64,000 nt of DNA from Metopolophium dirhodum (lineage: Eukaryota; Arthropoda; Insecta; Hemiptera; Aphididae): contig NC_083562.1 of assembly GCF_019925205.1 (NCBI RefSeq), positions 13,392,001 to 13,456,000 on the forward strand, given 5' to 3'. The notes under the pieces were generated by a model. The model saw only the letters and a program-made list of their open reading frames with translations. It did not search any database and had not been told where the DNA came from. The translations under genes and the position numbers were made by a program. Shown here in pieces: positions 1 to 13,869 of this stretch (position 1 is its first letter; every line of letters starts with the position of its first letter).

Positions 1-1773
1 ATCATCTTAGTGCTTAATATCAATGTAGTGGATGATTTTAAATCACTTTTTCACTTGCGTTATTGTTCATTTCGATCCGTAAAATCCAAGAATAACGAAA
101 TGGAATATTAACACAGAAACTTTTTGATACTCGGGCAAAAACAGAAAACTGATGATGGTGTGATGATATAAATAAAATATATCATGCTAGTGTATTGAAG
201 TATAAATGCATAAATCACCGGTCTGTATCTCTGGTAGGTATAATATTATAATAATGGCATTTTGAATAGGTATGGCTATATGAGGAAAAATAATAAAACA
301 AACAAATAATAGCTATTCGAGTTTCGCATATCCTCGTGCGTACACCCTATTTCTCCAGTACCAACGCAGTATAAGAAGTTTTTTATTTATTTTTTTTATA
401 TTCGTTGTGAATTTTGAACGACCCGAATACCTATCGTGACTGCTGGATTCAGCATGACTCAGCTGTGACTCATCGCGCTTAATGGCCTATGTAGATAATT
501 ATGGCTGAACAAAATGTTTACCATGGTATTAAACATAAATAAATTAACGTAAAGAATTATGGTTTTCGCCTGTGATCTGTATGTTTTTGAGTTCACTAAA
601 TCCAATTTTAGCATCGTTTTTTTGTATACAGGTTTATGTAGAGTACAATACAGTTGCTATTACACAGTTATTGTATATTTTTGATATAAAATTTGTACAT
701 CATTTTATTTAATTATGAAACATTAAATTTAAAATTATATTAAATCATATTATTAAGAATATTGTACTCGCTTAAAAATAAAAATGTATATACATAATTA
801 TTTTTTATTTAACTAGAAATAACATAATATTATGTAGGTATCTACATTATATTTTACAAGCTACGTTTAATGTACAGAGTATTTTCTGTAGCGTAGCAGA
901 TGTATTTAATATTGTTACGAAAGCCACCAGATATAAATAAGACGAATAAAAATAAAAATTTGAGAACTTGTACTACTAGGCAAAAATATTTTCTAACGGA
1001 AAATTATTAATTTGTTAAATATTTTATTTACAACATTATAACTTGCATATTGTTATGCTAAAGTTTTTATTAGCTGATAAATACTAGAATTATTAGAAAC
1101 ATTTAGATTGAAAACCAATGTCTAAAAAACTATAAATTAGTAGGTAAATAATAATAAACGGTTAATATTATGGCATCAAACCACAACAAAGCCAAACGTA
1201 CATGAGATAAACACAGTACATATTAAAATATATGACACGGCTTTAGAAAATGTTTTGTTTCGGTATGAATATTATGTTTCGTATTAAAAAGTAAAAATTA
1301 TACGTGGTAGGTATATTAATAATAATTTGTGTAGAATGAAATTTGTATTTTTATTACGTTACGTACGTGTAAGAATAAATGTTCAGCTCTAGTTTTAAGA
1401 GCAATCTGGTAACATTTTCTTCAAAATATATACATACCAAATTTCAAAATTTAGTATTTAATATTGTAATAAAATTAAGGTAGTCCCCTCTATATGCTTA
1501 GTGCCATAGTGTATATATTTGTGGGTATACCCTTCTTTCTCTTTAATCTCTCTAATCCGGGTAAAATTTATAATAATTTCCGGAATGCGGTGTGGCGTGG
1601 ATAGGGGATAGGAATGCGTTGCAACGTCGTCTTATATGATATGCGCGAGTCGTATATATAATATTATACAGGCAAAGCCAGCAGCTGAGACCTGCAGTTT
1701 TGCGGTTGTGCCGTCAGAGCACCATCGCACGTGATATACAATATAATATATTATATTCACGTGCGTGCGTGCG

Positions 1774-1808
<35 letters not shown>

Positions 1809-3489
1809 CACTGAGAAGGGAGTACGAAATGAATTTACCATCCACACCCACGGACCCTGACGACAAAGGGGACGTTAAACCGGGTAGGGTGGTGCATACG
1901 ATTGTGGTGTAGAGAAGGACGGACTAGGAAAAGATCGTGGCTGCAGGCGTAGTGACGAGCGTCAAAAGAAGTAAAACGGCCATGGATAAAAGGGTGTCAG
2001 CAGTGGACGAGTGTACAGGTATATACAGCGTGATCAATTTACGTGGCTACACGAATTATGGGGGTTAAAAAGAAATTTAAAAACCTGTAAACCACTATGA
2101 TTAAAAAATAAAATTTTTATTTTTAAATAAAATTTTATGAATTCTTTGAATCATACAGATTTTTTTTTTGTAAAACACAAACATTCACTTAGACAATTTT
2201 CATGACCATTTAGATGGATCATTCCGTATAGTGGTTTCAGCTGATCGTGTGGGCGATACACATAGTCGACGAGAATAATATATCATGTAATTGGTATACA
2301 CATGTTGGTATGTACAGTGTACACTAATATAATATAATACTTGAGAATTCCGTACAATTGATTTTGACATAGTCGACCACTATTAGGTGGTACAGGGCAT
2401 GTGTGATGATGTACCATACCTCCATATTACGAGTACTTATGTGTTCATCTATGTTCATCTATACAATACTACAAAAACTTTTTTACACTAGTTATAATTT
2501 AATATTATAGGTACAATCGCGTAAAAGTTACGAAGTTTCGTTTCTATAGATCGCTCGCCGCTGCACATTTATCCCTACCGTTCCATTTATTATATTATTA
2601 TTGTACAACAGATCATGGACTATTTTTCTAGCCTAATTTATCGATTAAGTTTTTTAAGTAGGAATCTACGTTTTTTAATATTATATAATCTATTTTTTAA
2701 TGCAAAGATAGGTACTTTTGTTTATCACGGAGGGTTCAAAATAAAGTAATAATTATGAGGTTTTTATATACCTAATTCATCCTTTTCGTTGTTTCCTGTT
2801 TATTTATATTCTAAATATTACACTTATATCTACTCAATATTTTTAAAAGAAAACATCTGCATTCGTACAATTCTGTTCCAAAAATACTGAAACTCCTTTG
2901 TTATTTCATCTGAAAGTTCGCCATACTTTTTTTGTTTAATGTATGCGCTATGCATTTTTTATTTCAAAGATGGAAAAATAGAAGGGTAGGGTACACTTTT
3001 TTTAACAAAACATTCACAATATTTTATGAATTCTGCACCAAATATTATTCTATAGTCTCATTTTGTCAAAAATTTAAATTTTAAGCCGATAATAATTGTA
3101 TTTTTTTATTATATTTTATTACATTTTGATTATTAGTAATTACGTTTGATAAGATTTATGATTATTAAATTGTATGTAAAATCAAATACCTGAAATTATT
3201 TATAGTTTGAAATTTGATTGAGCTGGAGTAGCTATTTAATTATCATGTTGGAAAAGTCAAAATGTTAGATGGATTTATATTTATAAATTCACGGAATATC
3301 TATAGCTCTTGTTATGGAAGTTTAGCTTAAACCAATGAAAGTTAGTGATAAAATTACTTTCAGTACATATTATATTATCGAACGTTTCACTGTGATTACC
3401 TATATCCATTACAGTTCCATAAATTATTCAGCAACTCAGCATGCATTTGAAGTTTGAACTTCGTATAACAGCATTATTTTGTCTTACAG
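1..3489 (+). other. Intronic DNA upstream of Shaw exon A
   Basis: This AT-rich stretch lies between the left edge of the window and the first recognisable Shaw exon. That exon starts in the middle of the T1 domain, so this stretch should be the end of an intron whose upstream exon is outside the window. I looked for coding sequence for the first half of T1, a start methionine followed by a conserved NVGG-type segment, and found none. A CpG-richer patch around 1750-2040 surrounds a TG microsatellite and contains short open frames with no resemblance to a known family. The right end is a good acceptor: a T-rich tract followed by TTACAG at 3484-3489. Confidence 0.6.
1759..1807. repeat. CGTG then TG microsatellite
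   Basis: A short CGTG run passes into about sixteen TG units (1775-1807). Open frames through it read as alternating Cys-Val or Thr-His repeats and are artefacts of the microsatellite. Confidence 0.9.
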
Positions 3490-3607
3490 GACGGGTAAAC
3501 TCCATTACCCGACGGATGTTTGCGGGCCGTTGTTCGAAGAGGAATTGGAATTTTGGGGTCTGGACGCGAACCAAGTGGAACCCTGTTGCTGGATGACCTA
3601 CACCCAG
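3490..3607 (+). CDS. Shaw: Shaw (Kv3) potassium channel, exon A: second half of T1 domain
   Basis: Internal coding exon of 118 bases, with TTACAG before it and GTAAGT after it. The first base completes a codon begun in the previous exon. The next 39 codons run from TGKLHYPTDVC to EPCCWMTYTQ, and the exon ends on a codon boundary. The segment matches the second half of the cytoplasmic tetramerisation (T1) domain of Shaw channels. It contains the complete H-X5-C-X20-CC zinc-binding signature: His at segment residue 5, Cys at 11, Cys-Cys at 32-33. In Kv2, Kv3 and Kv4 families this signature coordinates zinc between subunits and helps restrict assembly to the same subfamily. The preceding exon, with the start codon and roughly the first 70 residues, is not in the window. 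The identification is firm from family knowledge; the expression pattern cannot be read here. Confidence 0.95.
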
Positions 3608-4805
3608 GTAAGTTCTTACTCAACCGATTTGCATCCGTAAACACGCTATTTGGGGTACATTTCTATTATATAGGATAGGTAACTATATTTAATGAGCGCA
3701 AGTGTAGGTATATCTTATTATAATAATAATTACGGTCGTAAAACGTAGCCGGAATTTGATTACATGTTAAATTATAAATCCTTCGAGCTCGGCATCGTTC
3801 GACACCATTTTATTGTTGTTATTTTAGGTTGTGTTATTGTAGCGTCACACCGAAGTTTTGAAATTTATGTCCTCCGTTTGGTTAAATGCTGCGGTAAATT
3901 AAAGTCTTTGGGGATCTCATTTGGACGTACTTTAAAATATAGGTATATAAATTAAAGGGGTAAGAACGAATGGGTTTATAGGCTTAAATATTAAGGTTTA
4001 ATTTTTACCGATCCCTGGATTCTTTATTTGTTTTCGTTCCTATAAAGTTTAAACCATTCAATATTTTGACACTGATTCTTACTAACATTTTTTAATTAAA
4101 CTTAATTGCATCCTCATGGTTGTCATTAACCTCTGTGTCGCCAATCCTAACCTGACCTAACTCAAAAGTCCTGTCAATAATTATTTTTTTACCGATGTTA
4201 TCCTTTAATAATTAGTTATTTATATTTTTTGTCTGAACAATAATAATCTAACACAAATAACAAACATAAAATACATTTTAACGAAATTAAAAGTATATTG
4301 GCTGTTGTAATTATTTTCTGAGTCAATGATGTAATGCAAAAACACTGTTCAAAACTCAGACAAATTTACATAAAGCATTGTCTGATTCATAAATAAAATA
4401 ATTACAGATTGCATACCGTTATATTTAAAAAAACTTATTTGTATGTTTATAAAATGCTTACTAAGAATTTAATGAAAACAAAGTTGAAATAAGTGCCTAT
4501 GAACAAAGGGTATTTTTAATATTTAATTTTAACATTTGCCTCCGATTTAGAAGTGTTCTAAATTTAATTCACTACTGTTATTTTTTTAAATATTCTTTAT
4601 GACACTATATAAGTGTATATAATGCTAAGGGTAATCGAGCACCTAAAATTATTATGTTGAGTTCAAGATCATTTCAATAACACTTAAATTTAAATGTCGT
4701 CGGAATTAGATTTAAAAAAAGGGTGAATGCTAAACAGTAGGTTATAATGGATGGTGTTAAATTTGAAAACAATGATATAATATAATTGTACTTATACGAA
4801 AAACA

Positions 4806-5617
4806 ATTCTGAGCGGAGACGGCCTGTCTGCAGTTAGCCTATATTATAGTAATATTTTTAAATTACAACAATATAACTGCGACTTCGTTATTCTTCGTTT
4901 AAATATCAAATTTCGTCCAAATTTCAACTTAAAATAGCAATAAAAAAACTGTTAATATATTTTTTTTAGACTTTTTAGTGATTGTTTTGAATTTTCAATA
5001 CTTACTAATAAGAACTAAACGAATGAAATGTTTAGGAACTTTGTCAAATTGTACACTTTGAATCCTTATTAAAAAAAAAAATCGTGCTAATGTATCTTTA
5101 ATCTTTTTTATCTATTACTATAACAACTTATGAGGAATCTTGAATTACACTTTAAAGTATTTTTACCTAGTGAAACATTTTTAACGACAGTAATATAAAA
5201 AAAAAAATTATAAAAATTTAAATTTTCTTATACCTATAAAAAGTTTAAGAAAAAAAATTCAAAACATTTAATGTTGTATATAAAATGATAATTTAACTAT
5301 CCGATGAAAACTAAATCAGTAAAGACATTATTATTTATTGTTATTATACTATTAAAACAAATAATATGAGGTGTGTATGTTACAGATTATAGTAAGAATA
5401 TCGTATATATCTCGTAGCCCCCAAAACCCGGGGCCTATGTGAATTTCACACCCAATAGTCCCGATAATGTCACCACTGAACTAGATCTACTTCACCATTA
5501 GAAAATATGCTTTGTTGAAAATCAAAGCATTTTTCACTAGAAAAAATGTTTACATACAGAAATAAAAACCCACACATTATTGTAAAATCAATACATTCAT
5601 TGCTACGCTCAGAATCT
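4806..5617. mobile_element. Non-autonomous dispersed repeat, about 810 bp
   Basis: The left edge reads ATTCTGAGCG (4806-4815) and the right edge CGCTCAGAAT (5606-5615). These are exact reverse complements, giving a short terminal inverted repeat. The interior is AT-rich with homopolymer runs and no long open frame, so the element is non-autonomous. About 45 bases at its right end, around CATTGTAAAATCAATACATT, recur near 45.46-45.51 kb, which supports a dispersed family. From memory the ends and interior resemble a very common aphid repeat. The exact boundary and any target duplication are unresolved, and the element may extend a little to the left. It lies about 1.2 kb downstream of Shaw exon A. 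Confidence 0.6.
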
Positions 5618-5860
5618 AATATATTATACTGATGGAAAATTCCGTATTTATGTACACATTTATAAATGTTTACACTGTTCATATTCATACGAACAATATA
5701 AGTTCAAATTGTTATTATTAAAACCAATATTGAATTTAAATTTATAATATACAGTTATGTGTATCGAATTCATTGTTATATATTTATATATAGAAAAATA
5801 AATCAAGTGATATGAGTTATAATGTTTCATATTATTCTATTTTTCCATAATTTTGTTTAA

Positions 5861-6253
5861 GAGGACGTGATACCAGCATGTATTGTCTCCGTCTTACAAG
5901 TGCGTACCATACCAAATTTTATGCTCAGCAAAATATGTGTAGCTCTGTTAATTTGAAAATTAGAGTGAATTGACATCTTATAAAATCTAAAGGTAGGATT
6001 ATTATTATCTAGGCAACCTTTTTATTATATTTTAATTTTAAAGCGAGTTATGAGTATTTTAAAATTGTAAACTGTTTGTACATCTTAAAAATCCATGAGG
6101 TTGCCTGGATAATAATCTTACGTTTAGAATTTAGAGGAGGTGAATTCACTATAATTTTTAAATTAACAGAGCTACACGTGTTGTGCTGAGAGTAAAATTT
6201 GCTATGTTACACACTTGTAAGACGGAGACAACATATGTAGGTATCACGTCCTA
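5861..6253. mobile_element. 393-bp near-palindromic MITE flanked by TTAA
   Basis: The left end AGGACGTGATACC is mirrored by GGTATCACGTCCT at the right end. The inverted similarity continues through GTCTCCGTCTTACAAGTG and on toward the centre, so nearly the whole element folds on itself with scattered mismatches. TTAA lies immediately outside both ends (5857-5860 and 6254-6257), consistent with a TTAA target duplication as made by piggyBac-type transposases. The outermost base of the two ends differs. There is no coding capacity. It sits 2.25 kb into the large Shaw intron, where transcription of the gene would produce a long hairpin. The palindrome and TTAA flanks are seen directly; the superfamily is inferred. 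Confidence 0.8.
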
Positions 6254-7741
6254 TTAATAGCATTACTGCATATTTTAATATGTAAGTACAAGCGACTAAC
6301 AAAATTCAATATAATTTTACGTTTTGGGTACAATATACTAAAAAAAACCCCTAACATTTAACTAGATGACATTTTTGCAAAATTCCAATAACAATAAATT
6401 TTCATTTTTAAAAGTACGGCTTGACTATTGTAAATATTTTATTTATATAATGAATTAAAGTAGATATTTTAAATAATAAAAATATTAAATACCTACTTAT
6501 ATTTTATTGGTGTGTGCATTGGAAAATCCAGCATATTATCATTGTTGAGCTATATAAATTAATAAACACGCCATTCATTACAAAATGGTAATTTTTCAAA
6601 TGAAATTGTCAATTTTCTTGGCCAATACCAAGTATTCACGAAAATGTCTTGGTCAATAATAATTGTGTATGTGTATTGCTTTCTAGCACATTTGTAATAT
6701 TTGAAGAATTAGAATTAATCGATTTTAAATATATTGAAATAATAAGGGAAACATTTTATACGATATTGTATAGTAAGACTATCGTTCTTAGAATTCTATC
6801 TATGTGGATAACGAATAGTATTGGAGTTTAATGTCATATGAGATTATGTTAATTGCCCATGTTTTCTCTTATAAATCGTTCAGTGTAGAGATGTCAATTG
6901 GATTTTGAAACTTGAGTAATTCCGATTAACGTCAAATTTTTGTTTCTCGGATATTTGATTCCTTTCTTCAATCTGGTGAAAATTAGGTCATAATAAATAC
7001 AATTATACAAAAATCTTTTATATAATTCACACACAAAATGCATACTTACCTAATATTTATAATAATAAATGACTGACAAAGTAATTATTTACTTTTATCC
7101 TGTTGTGTAACAATGCAACATATTAACAATCGTATATTCGCTTCGGAAAAGTCGATAAAATTTTAATTATTTTATACAAATTAATCATATAATTTTACCA
7201 CTGCAAAAAAAATAAAAAAATACGTAAAACAATTTTTAACAAATATTTTTAAAACATTTTATAGGTACGTTAATTGCAATTGTAGTAATGTATTTACTCC
7301 CAAAGTAATAAAGGCTTATAGTTTGATTCTAATATTCAACTATAAATAAATGCACCTGAAGAATATTATAAGTTTTTTCTTATGTCTTGTGTACTATATT
7401 ATAATATGCTATATAGGTATAGTATAATATATGATATAATATAGTTAAATTAAAATAATTGAACATTAACTCTGCTGTTAGTTCAGTGGAGAGACGTTTA
7501 GATTTTTAAGTTCCATTCTTCGGTTTTACAATATGTTATATGATTATATTTGAATAAAAGTAGTTTTGACATAATATGGTGAATGGAAACAAGTAGGTAA
7601 CTAATAAAACAAAATAAAAATAACATAACAAATAATATTTATTGAATTATGTAGGTACCTATTTAAAAGATTTTGTAGGATTAAAATAATATTAATTGGA
7701 ACATTGCGAGGATTATCACAAACAGTTGACACGGTACTTTC

Positions 7742-7855
7742 TACCTACCACCGCCACAGGGCACCTAAGACGTGACACAGTGAACGGTCCCACCGAGCCG
7801 CAAAGGCGCTAAGTGGGACGGGAAGGCAAGTTGCGTCAGACGAGTGTTTGTCAGA
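7742..7855. other. GC-rich block with inverted GTCCCAC/GTGGGAC
   Basis: A roughly 110-base block is clearly richer in GC than its surroundings. It contains GTCCCAC and, about 20 bases later, GTGGGAC, so a short stem is possible. I see no tRNA fold, open frame or family match. It could be a SINE or transposon remnant. Confidence 0.3.
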
Positions 7856-10800
7856 AAGTTAACACGAATCCATATTATTATGTTTATTAACATTAACATT
7901 TTTAACTATTTGGCATTATTCAGAAATTTTTAATATCACTTAAAATCTATGTACTTTTAGTACAATACACCATAATACTATTTCTTGCGTGTAACGATAA
8001 AAAAAACTATCACGACGTCGGTTTTTTGGAAGAAAATAATATAATGTATAGACTTATATGTGCGAACGCTCTCGCTAGTATACATGTATTCACTAAAGCG
8101 TTTTCCTATGGAAATTTTTCTTGTCCATTAGCTTTGCTCGAAATACTACATTTATCATCAAGGGAAACATGTTGGCCCCGAGGATTTGGAATAAGGAATA
8201 CTACCGTTGTACAATTTTTCTTCTAAGACTGGACGTAAGGATTATATTATTTCATCGTGCCTTCCTATCGGTTTTTCGACGAAAATCGATTAAATCTAGT
8301 GGAAGCGTGCCTGTAAAAGAAGCAAACTAGCTATTATGGTTTTGTATAGAACACTTTTTGTAGGTTTTGAATAAAAATATTACTCCTCGTCACTATACTA
8401 ATATTGGCCCGCTCCTAATCTAATGGTTTTTACGGACTCGTGTTTCACGCTATTATATCAGTTAGCTTTGTTTGTACAACGGCACAGGATGAAATTATAT
8501 TTTTTACGAACCATAAAAATAAAATATTGCTTAGTAAACATGCATTTACTAAGTTAAATGTTCACTGTTTCTTTCCATATTGTTATCGTTGTTTTCCACT
8601 TGATCCAAAATGTTATACATGCATAATATCATGACCAATAATGTAATATTATTTACGAACTTTGCCAAGTTAATTTTGACGAACTATTTTTTACTATTAT
8701 ATTTCATGTCTAGAAAACTGTTATCCCTTCGATCATGTTTAAATTTAATATAGCCACGTTTTCGGCGTAGTTATTTCAATTATATATGAACTCTTCTAAA
8801 GGTAGTCATTTCAACGACACGACAGTGACATCGTACAATATTCACACCGTTTTTATTCAATAATCCATAAATTTGAATAGCTTTTATTATTTTATTTTTT
8901 TTTTATAACAATACTATGCATTCGCCGTTTACTGTAATTAATTGTTACTAAAAAAAAATCTATTGTCATATTATCGTTGTGACGTAGCGCACATTCGTAG
9001 TTGATTGCACGTGTCGACATACATCATGGATACCTACTGTAACGGTTGAATGGTGACCCATTGTACACAAAACCTTATGACGTATAATATTACATAATAT
9101 ATCACGCACTTAATATATTACACCCATTTCCTAGTAGAAATATTGTGATATTATGTCTCATGAATCCAAAATGCTTTTTTCGGTAAACGTTTTCACATCT
9201 GGAATCTTATTGATTGTATTGCCCTTAAAATTGTTCTGCGGATATTCTATAATCAGATACGGATTAATAAAGGGCGTAAGAACCATAAACTAAAATCATT
9301 ATTATAACTTGAAGAACAAATTTATATATCTAAAAAATGATCTTTTAACAGTAATATTATTGTATTTATGTAAACAATTATAAAACAGTATAACATAAAT
9401 ATTAATTAATTAATTAATACATTTTAATTTATTATGTATTGAGATTATAAGTACCTATGTGGGTCATTTATATAATTAATTTTTTTTAACCATTTAATAT
9501 AAAAAAGTAACAAAAAACATGTTAGTCTATATATTATATGATTTTACCTTTATTAATTATTAAATTTTAACCATATATTAAATTTGTATTGTTTTTAAAA
9601 ATGAGTAAATTTATTAGAATAAATTATTATTTATATAATTTTTTACATTTCTTATTTATTAGAGAAGATTGATTCCGTTGGCATTTTCAGTTATACACAA
9701 TTTACCATTATTACCTACAACATATTATGCATTTCAATTAGTGGTGTTGCAATTAGTGATGCGTGAACACTGGGCATTTAAAAAATACTGGCATACCTAT
9801 AATTACCTATATGCATAATACGTACTGATAATAGATTAAAATATTTATAAGTGACCCGAAAAGCTCTACTACTGGATTTTATCGAAAAATAATGGTGAAT
9901 TAAAAAAAAAAAAGTAAGTACTAATAGCTAAATTATTATACATTACATATTTAATCGGTTTGGTTGAGTCAGAGTACCTATATTGCATGAAATAATACGA
10001 TTTAATTCTAAAATGCTAACATGGTATAGGTATACACATCAGAATTATTATTAGCGTTGATTATGTCCCAAGTTAATAACGTCACAATAGGAGTGCTTAA
10101 AATACGAACAAAAGATAAAGATAATGGTTTGTAAAAGTATAGATAATAATATGATTGGTTTAAGTATTATAGAAAATATTATAAAAATATTTTTGAATAG
10201 GTACATTTTATATTTATAATTTTTGGCAAGGATTTTTAATATATCGTACACAATTTCCTATTTTTACATTCCGTTGATCCACCTCTGTCCATCACATATA
10301 CCTTCTGTGACGATAAAATGTTATGTACGTCGTGAAATATAAAATCGTTATAACTAAATAGTAAATATCATAATATATGCATTAATTTTTTTTTATTCCT
10401 AGTAACGTATTAATTTTCCCATTCGTCGGGTTGCGACATAGAATGGGATGACAGACACACAACGTCTGGCTTAAGCACTGTTATGATTGGTCCGTTGTTA
10501 CAAAAGGATTATAGTGAAATTCCCATTTGCCGTTACACATATCCGTCCGTCGCACTGCACATCCAAAAACCCTATACAGTATACACCCGGACACCTATCA
10601 TATCTATTACTGGTAAAAACTAAACTCAAATAATAACCAAATACATTACGGAGTGTGTACATAATACTATAATCAATAATAATTATTAATAAGTACCACG
10701 TTTGTTCGTAGTACAATGTTACCTAAACATCATATACCACCCCTATGGTTATAATTTATAAATCAATCAAAATTATAAATTCAATGATTTGCTTAGGACT

Positions 10801-10886
10801 ATTTTAATAAAGTCGGAAACCATTTATTATTAGTCTTTTTTATACAAATGAATCATTAATAACAATAAATTATACTATTTACTATA

Positions 10887-11420
10887 CAGGGAGATTTGCC
10901 AAGCATGCCTATTTTTTCCTCTAATAATGAATTTATTAAAATTATAATTTTTGGAATTATTAAATATACTCAAAGACAATTTTTCAAATACTTGAATTTT
11001 TTTACTATTTAAAAAATTCCGTTTTTCAAATGAGAACCCCTCCTTTTACTGTAAATTATTCAGTGGTTAATTTTTTTGAAAAATTTTTAAGTATCAGAAC
11101 TAGAATTCAATTGAGTGGTTTTTGAGATATTTAACTAAGTTAACTTAGTACAACCGTTTTAATAAGTAATAAGTAAGAAACTCATTCGAATTTTCTCCAC
11201 TAAATAATTTACTGTAAAAAAAGGGGGGGGGGGGTTATCATTTGAAAAATAGAAGTTTGTGTCGCCACAAGACATTCTTTAAGTAATAAAAATAAAAATG
11301 TTTGAATGGTTTAAAAAAAAATGTGTTTGAGTATATATAATAAATTCCACAAATTAGAATTTGAATACATTTATTATTAAAGGAAAAATAGGGGTAAAGC
11401 ATACTAGGTGAATCACCCTG
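10887..11420. mobile_element. 534-bp near-palindromic MITE with CAGGG ends and TA flanks
   Basis: The left end begins CAGGGAGATTTGCC and the right end finishes GGTGAATCACCCTG. They are imperfect reverse complements, and the inverted similarity extends inward for well over 100 bases per arm, including ATACTCAAA near 10965 and TTTGAGTAT near 11325. The dinucleotide TA flanks both ends (10885-10886 and 11421-11422), as expected for a Tc1/mariner-like target duplication. The arms also hold complementary tracts near the middle, where the right arm has expanded to a G12 run near 11225-11236. There is no coding capacity. The structure is seen directly; the mariner-type assignment is inferred from TA and the terminal CAGGG. 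Confidence 0.8.
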
Positions 11421-13849
11421 TAAAGTGTAAATTATGATTAGAACACAAATAAAACTATTGGCTTTTAAAAATAATTTCTATAGTTACAGTTTGGAACATT
11501 ACTGATATTGATAATAATATATAAACTACATAAATAAATTTGACACGAAAGTGTACGTAAAACGTGGTATGCATTTAATTGTATTTACTTTCTCCTTTAT
11601 GATTAATATTGAACCCGAAAACTAATTTCAAAAATGATTTAAATCCATTGTCATCTTTTAATGCGTACAAATATAATATATAAATTATGTTATATCAATA
11701 TTATATGGGCCATTTATCATTAATATTTTAAGTTATATGTACCTATTACCTAACCATAAATTGAACCTATTAACTGAAAAAAAATACCTTTTTATTTATC
11801 AGCTTTTATTATAAATTATATTTTTGTTTTTTTTTGTTTTTTTTTAACTTGTGATTATTTATCTTTAAAAAACTTGGAAAAAGTTTAACATTAATATATT
11901 TAAGTCTATACTTCAGTCATAAAAACAAATATGAACTATTGTATGTAGAATACATTTAATATTTTATACAAGCAATGCCATAATAATAATAATATGCTGA
12001 AAGTTATTAATTCGATTGTTTCGAATCCGTTTAAAGTTTCTTAACTATGGGCAATGTCTAACAAATTAGGTGCGTGAATTTTCATGCTCAAATTACTATA
12101 TTCGCCAAATAATTATAATTAATTTGTCTTAACTCTTAAGTAATTTTACTGTATGTAGAATAATATTATTCTGTAAAGTTTATTATCATAATATGGTTTT
12201 CATAGATTTATTTTTTTATTATGTAGGTACCTAATGTTAATGTGGTCGTTTCATATTCTTGAGTACGGATTTCCATCGTTTTACTGTTTATTTAATAATA
12301 TTTTTGAAAAGATATATTAATGGATGTATGTGTTGTATAAAATCGATTATAATAATATATAGGTACGAATACGAACTCTCAATATATATTTTCGATATCT
12401 GGTTTTATGGGTCATAAACTCATATCATTTCAATGTGTTATTAGTATATTATTGCACATTGGCAGAGACATTTCGTTGGCAGTTTGGGATTTTATATAGA
12501 CGGCTACATAATATTATACCTCCTAAACACTTAACACATCTAATGTGTGTTAGAGTACCCCCGTTGTAGACTTGGAAATAATGTTATTATACTATCACCG
12601 TTGTGGAACAACAAAATCACTACAGATATCTCTTATTTAGGGCGATGGCGTTTAATCTACCAGCCTTCTAGCGAATGTGGTGGGGGCGTATATTATATCC
12701 TATACATATATGTATATATATATATCGTACCATATACATATAAAATAATGTGGTTTGTTTGCCAATCGTCTCTGATACCATCACACATTCAGTTGTTGTT
12801 TCCTGTAGATTGTAGAAGGTGGGGGCTACCATGTCGTTTTCCTTTTTTTCCCATGAGGTCAACACAGGAAAACCGGAAAACACGGTCGTCCACATAGTAT
12901 ATAGCGTTTTCGGCAGGCGATGCCAATATGTTCTTTGGGACCAGTACGTCACCTCCATGTTTAAAATGCTAATCGCCATCTTCTTGGCCGTTTTATTATA
13001 TACATTTCATATCATATATACTTCCATTGAAATTTAATTGAGTGTGAGTCTTTTAGTAAGTATATGGCTATAGCTTCCTCACTTTAGTTTTTGTTTCTAT
13101 ACATCGATAGTATAATAGGTTAGGTTAGGTACCTAAGAGACCTAGATAAGATAGTCTTAAAACGGCAGTCCATACGCAGTGTACCGACTATCTGCAATGA
13201 TGTTGCTAATCTTACCTATGTGGTTATAATTGTTACTCAGTATATTACATACATAATATCATACTTAGCGTTATTTTATGTATAATCATTTAAATTTTAA
13301 ATGGTACCATGGAAAAGGGAAGTTATACCTACCTCACTAAGGTGCGATGGTACACTTATATGTTCCTCTAAACTTTGAATGATTATTGATAGAATGAAAA
13401 CTATTACTATATTATTGTTTAATATTAAATTTAAAAAAAATTAATACATACCTAGGTAAATATATGATACCTAAACCTTTTTATTATTTTTTTAAAAATG
13501 ACGTTAGTTGTAAAAATATAGTGTTTTAAATTTACGAATAGGTACTAAAACTTAATATTTGTTTTTATTACCATGAAAATCAACTTGGAAAATTAGTGTA
13601 GGCCAGTAAAACTCATCCATCGCATATTATTATGGCATAACGTAAAAATATAACTAATATTCTGTGACATAAGTAATATTTGCATAGGTAATTATTATTA
13701 TGTTTAGAAATTTATCCTCTTTAGGAAAAATGTAGGTACTTTTTGAAACAGATCCGATTATTTCGGTTTAAGAACAACTTCAGCATTTTGTTATCTCTCT
13801 CTAGCTGTCAAAGTTATAGTATTAATATTGTAAAATATGTTAGTAATAC

Positions 13850-13869
13850 ATATATATATATATATATAT
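13850..13869. repeat. AT dinucleotide run
   Basis: Ten AT units within AT-rich intronic sequence. Similar shorter runs occur elsewhere, for example near 42780-42798. Confidence 0.85.

Noticed and set aside
1815..2030. CpG-rich patch with ATG frames before exon A, as a possible start of Shaw
   Set aside because: Neither frame resembles the T1 start, and the short frame ending near a weak GTATAT donor would not supply the missing half domain.
12547..13037. Overlapping frames on both strands near 12.5-13.0 kb
   Set aside because: Composition and low-complexity Tyr/Ile content suggest chance; no domain recognised.
13117..13130. GGTTAGGTTAGG, like insect telomere repeat TTAGG
   Set aside because: Only two units, in ordinary intronic sequence; not a telomeric array.
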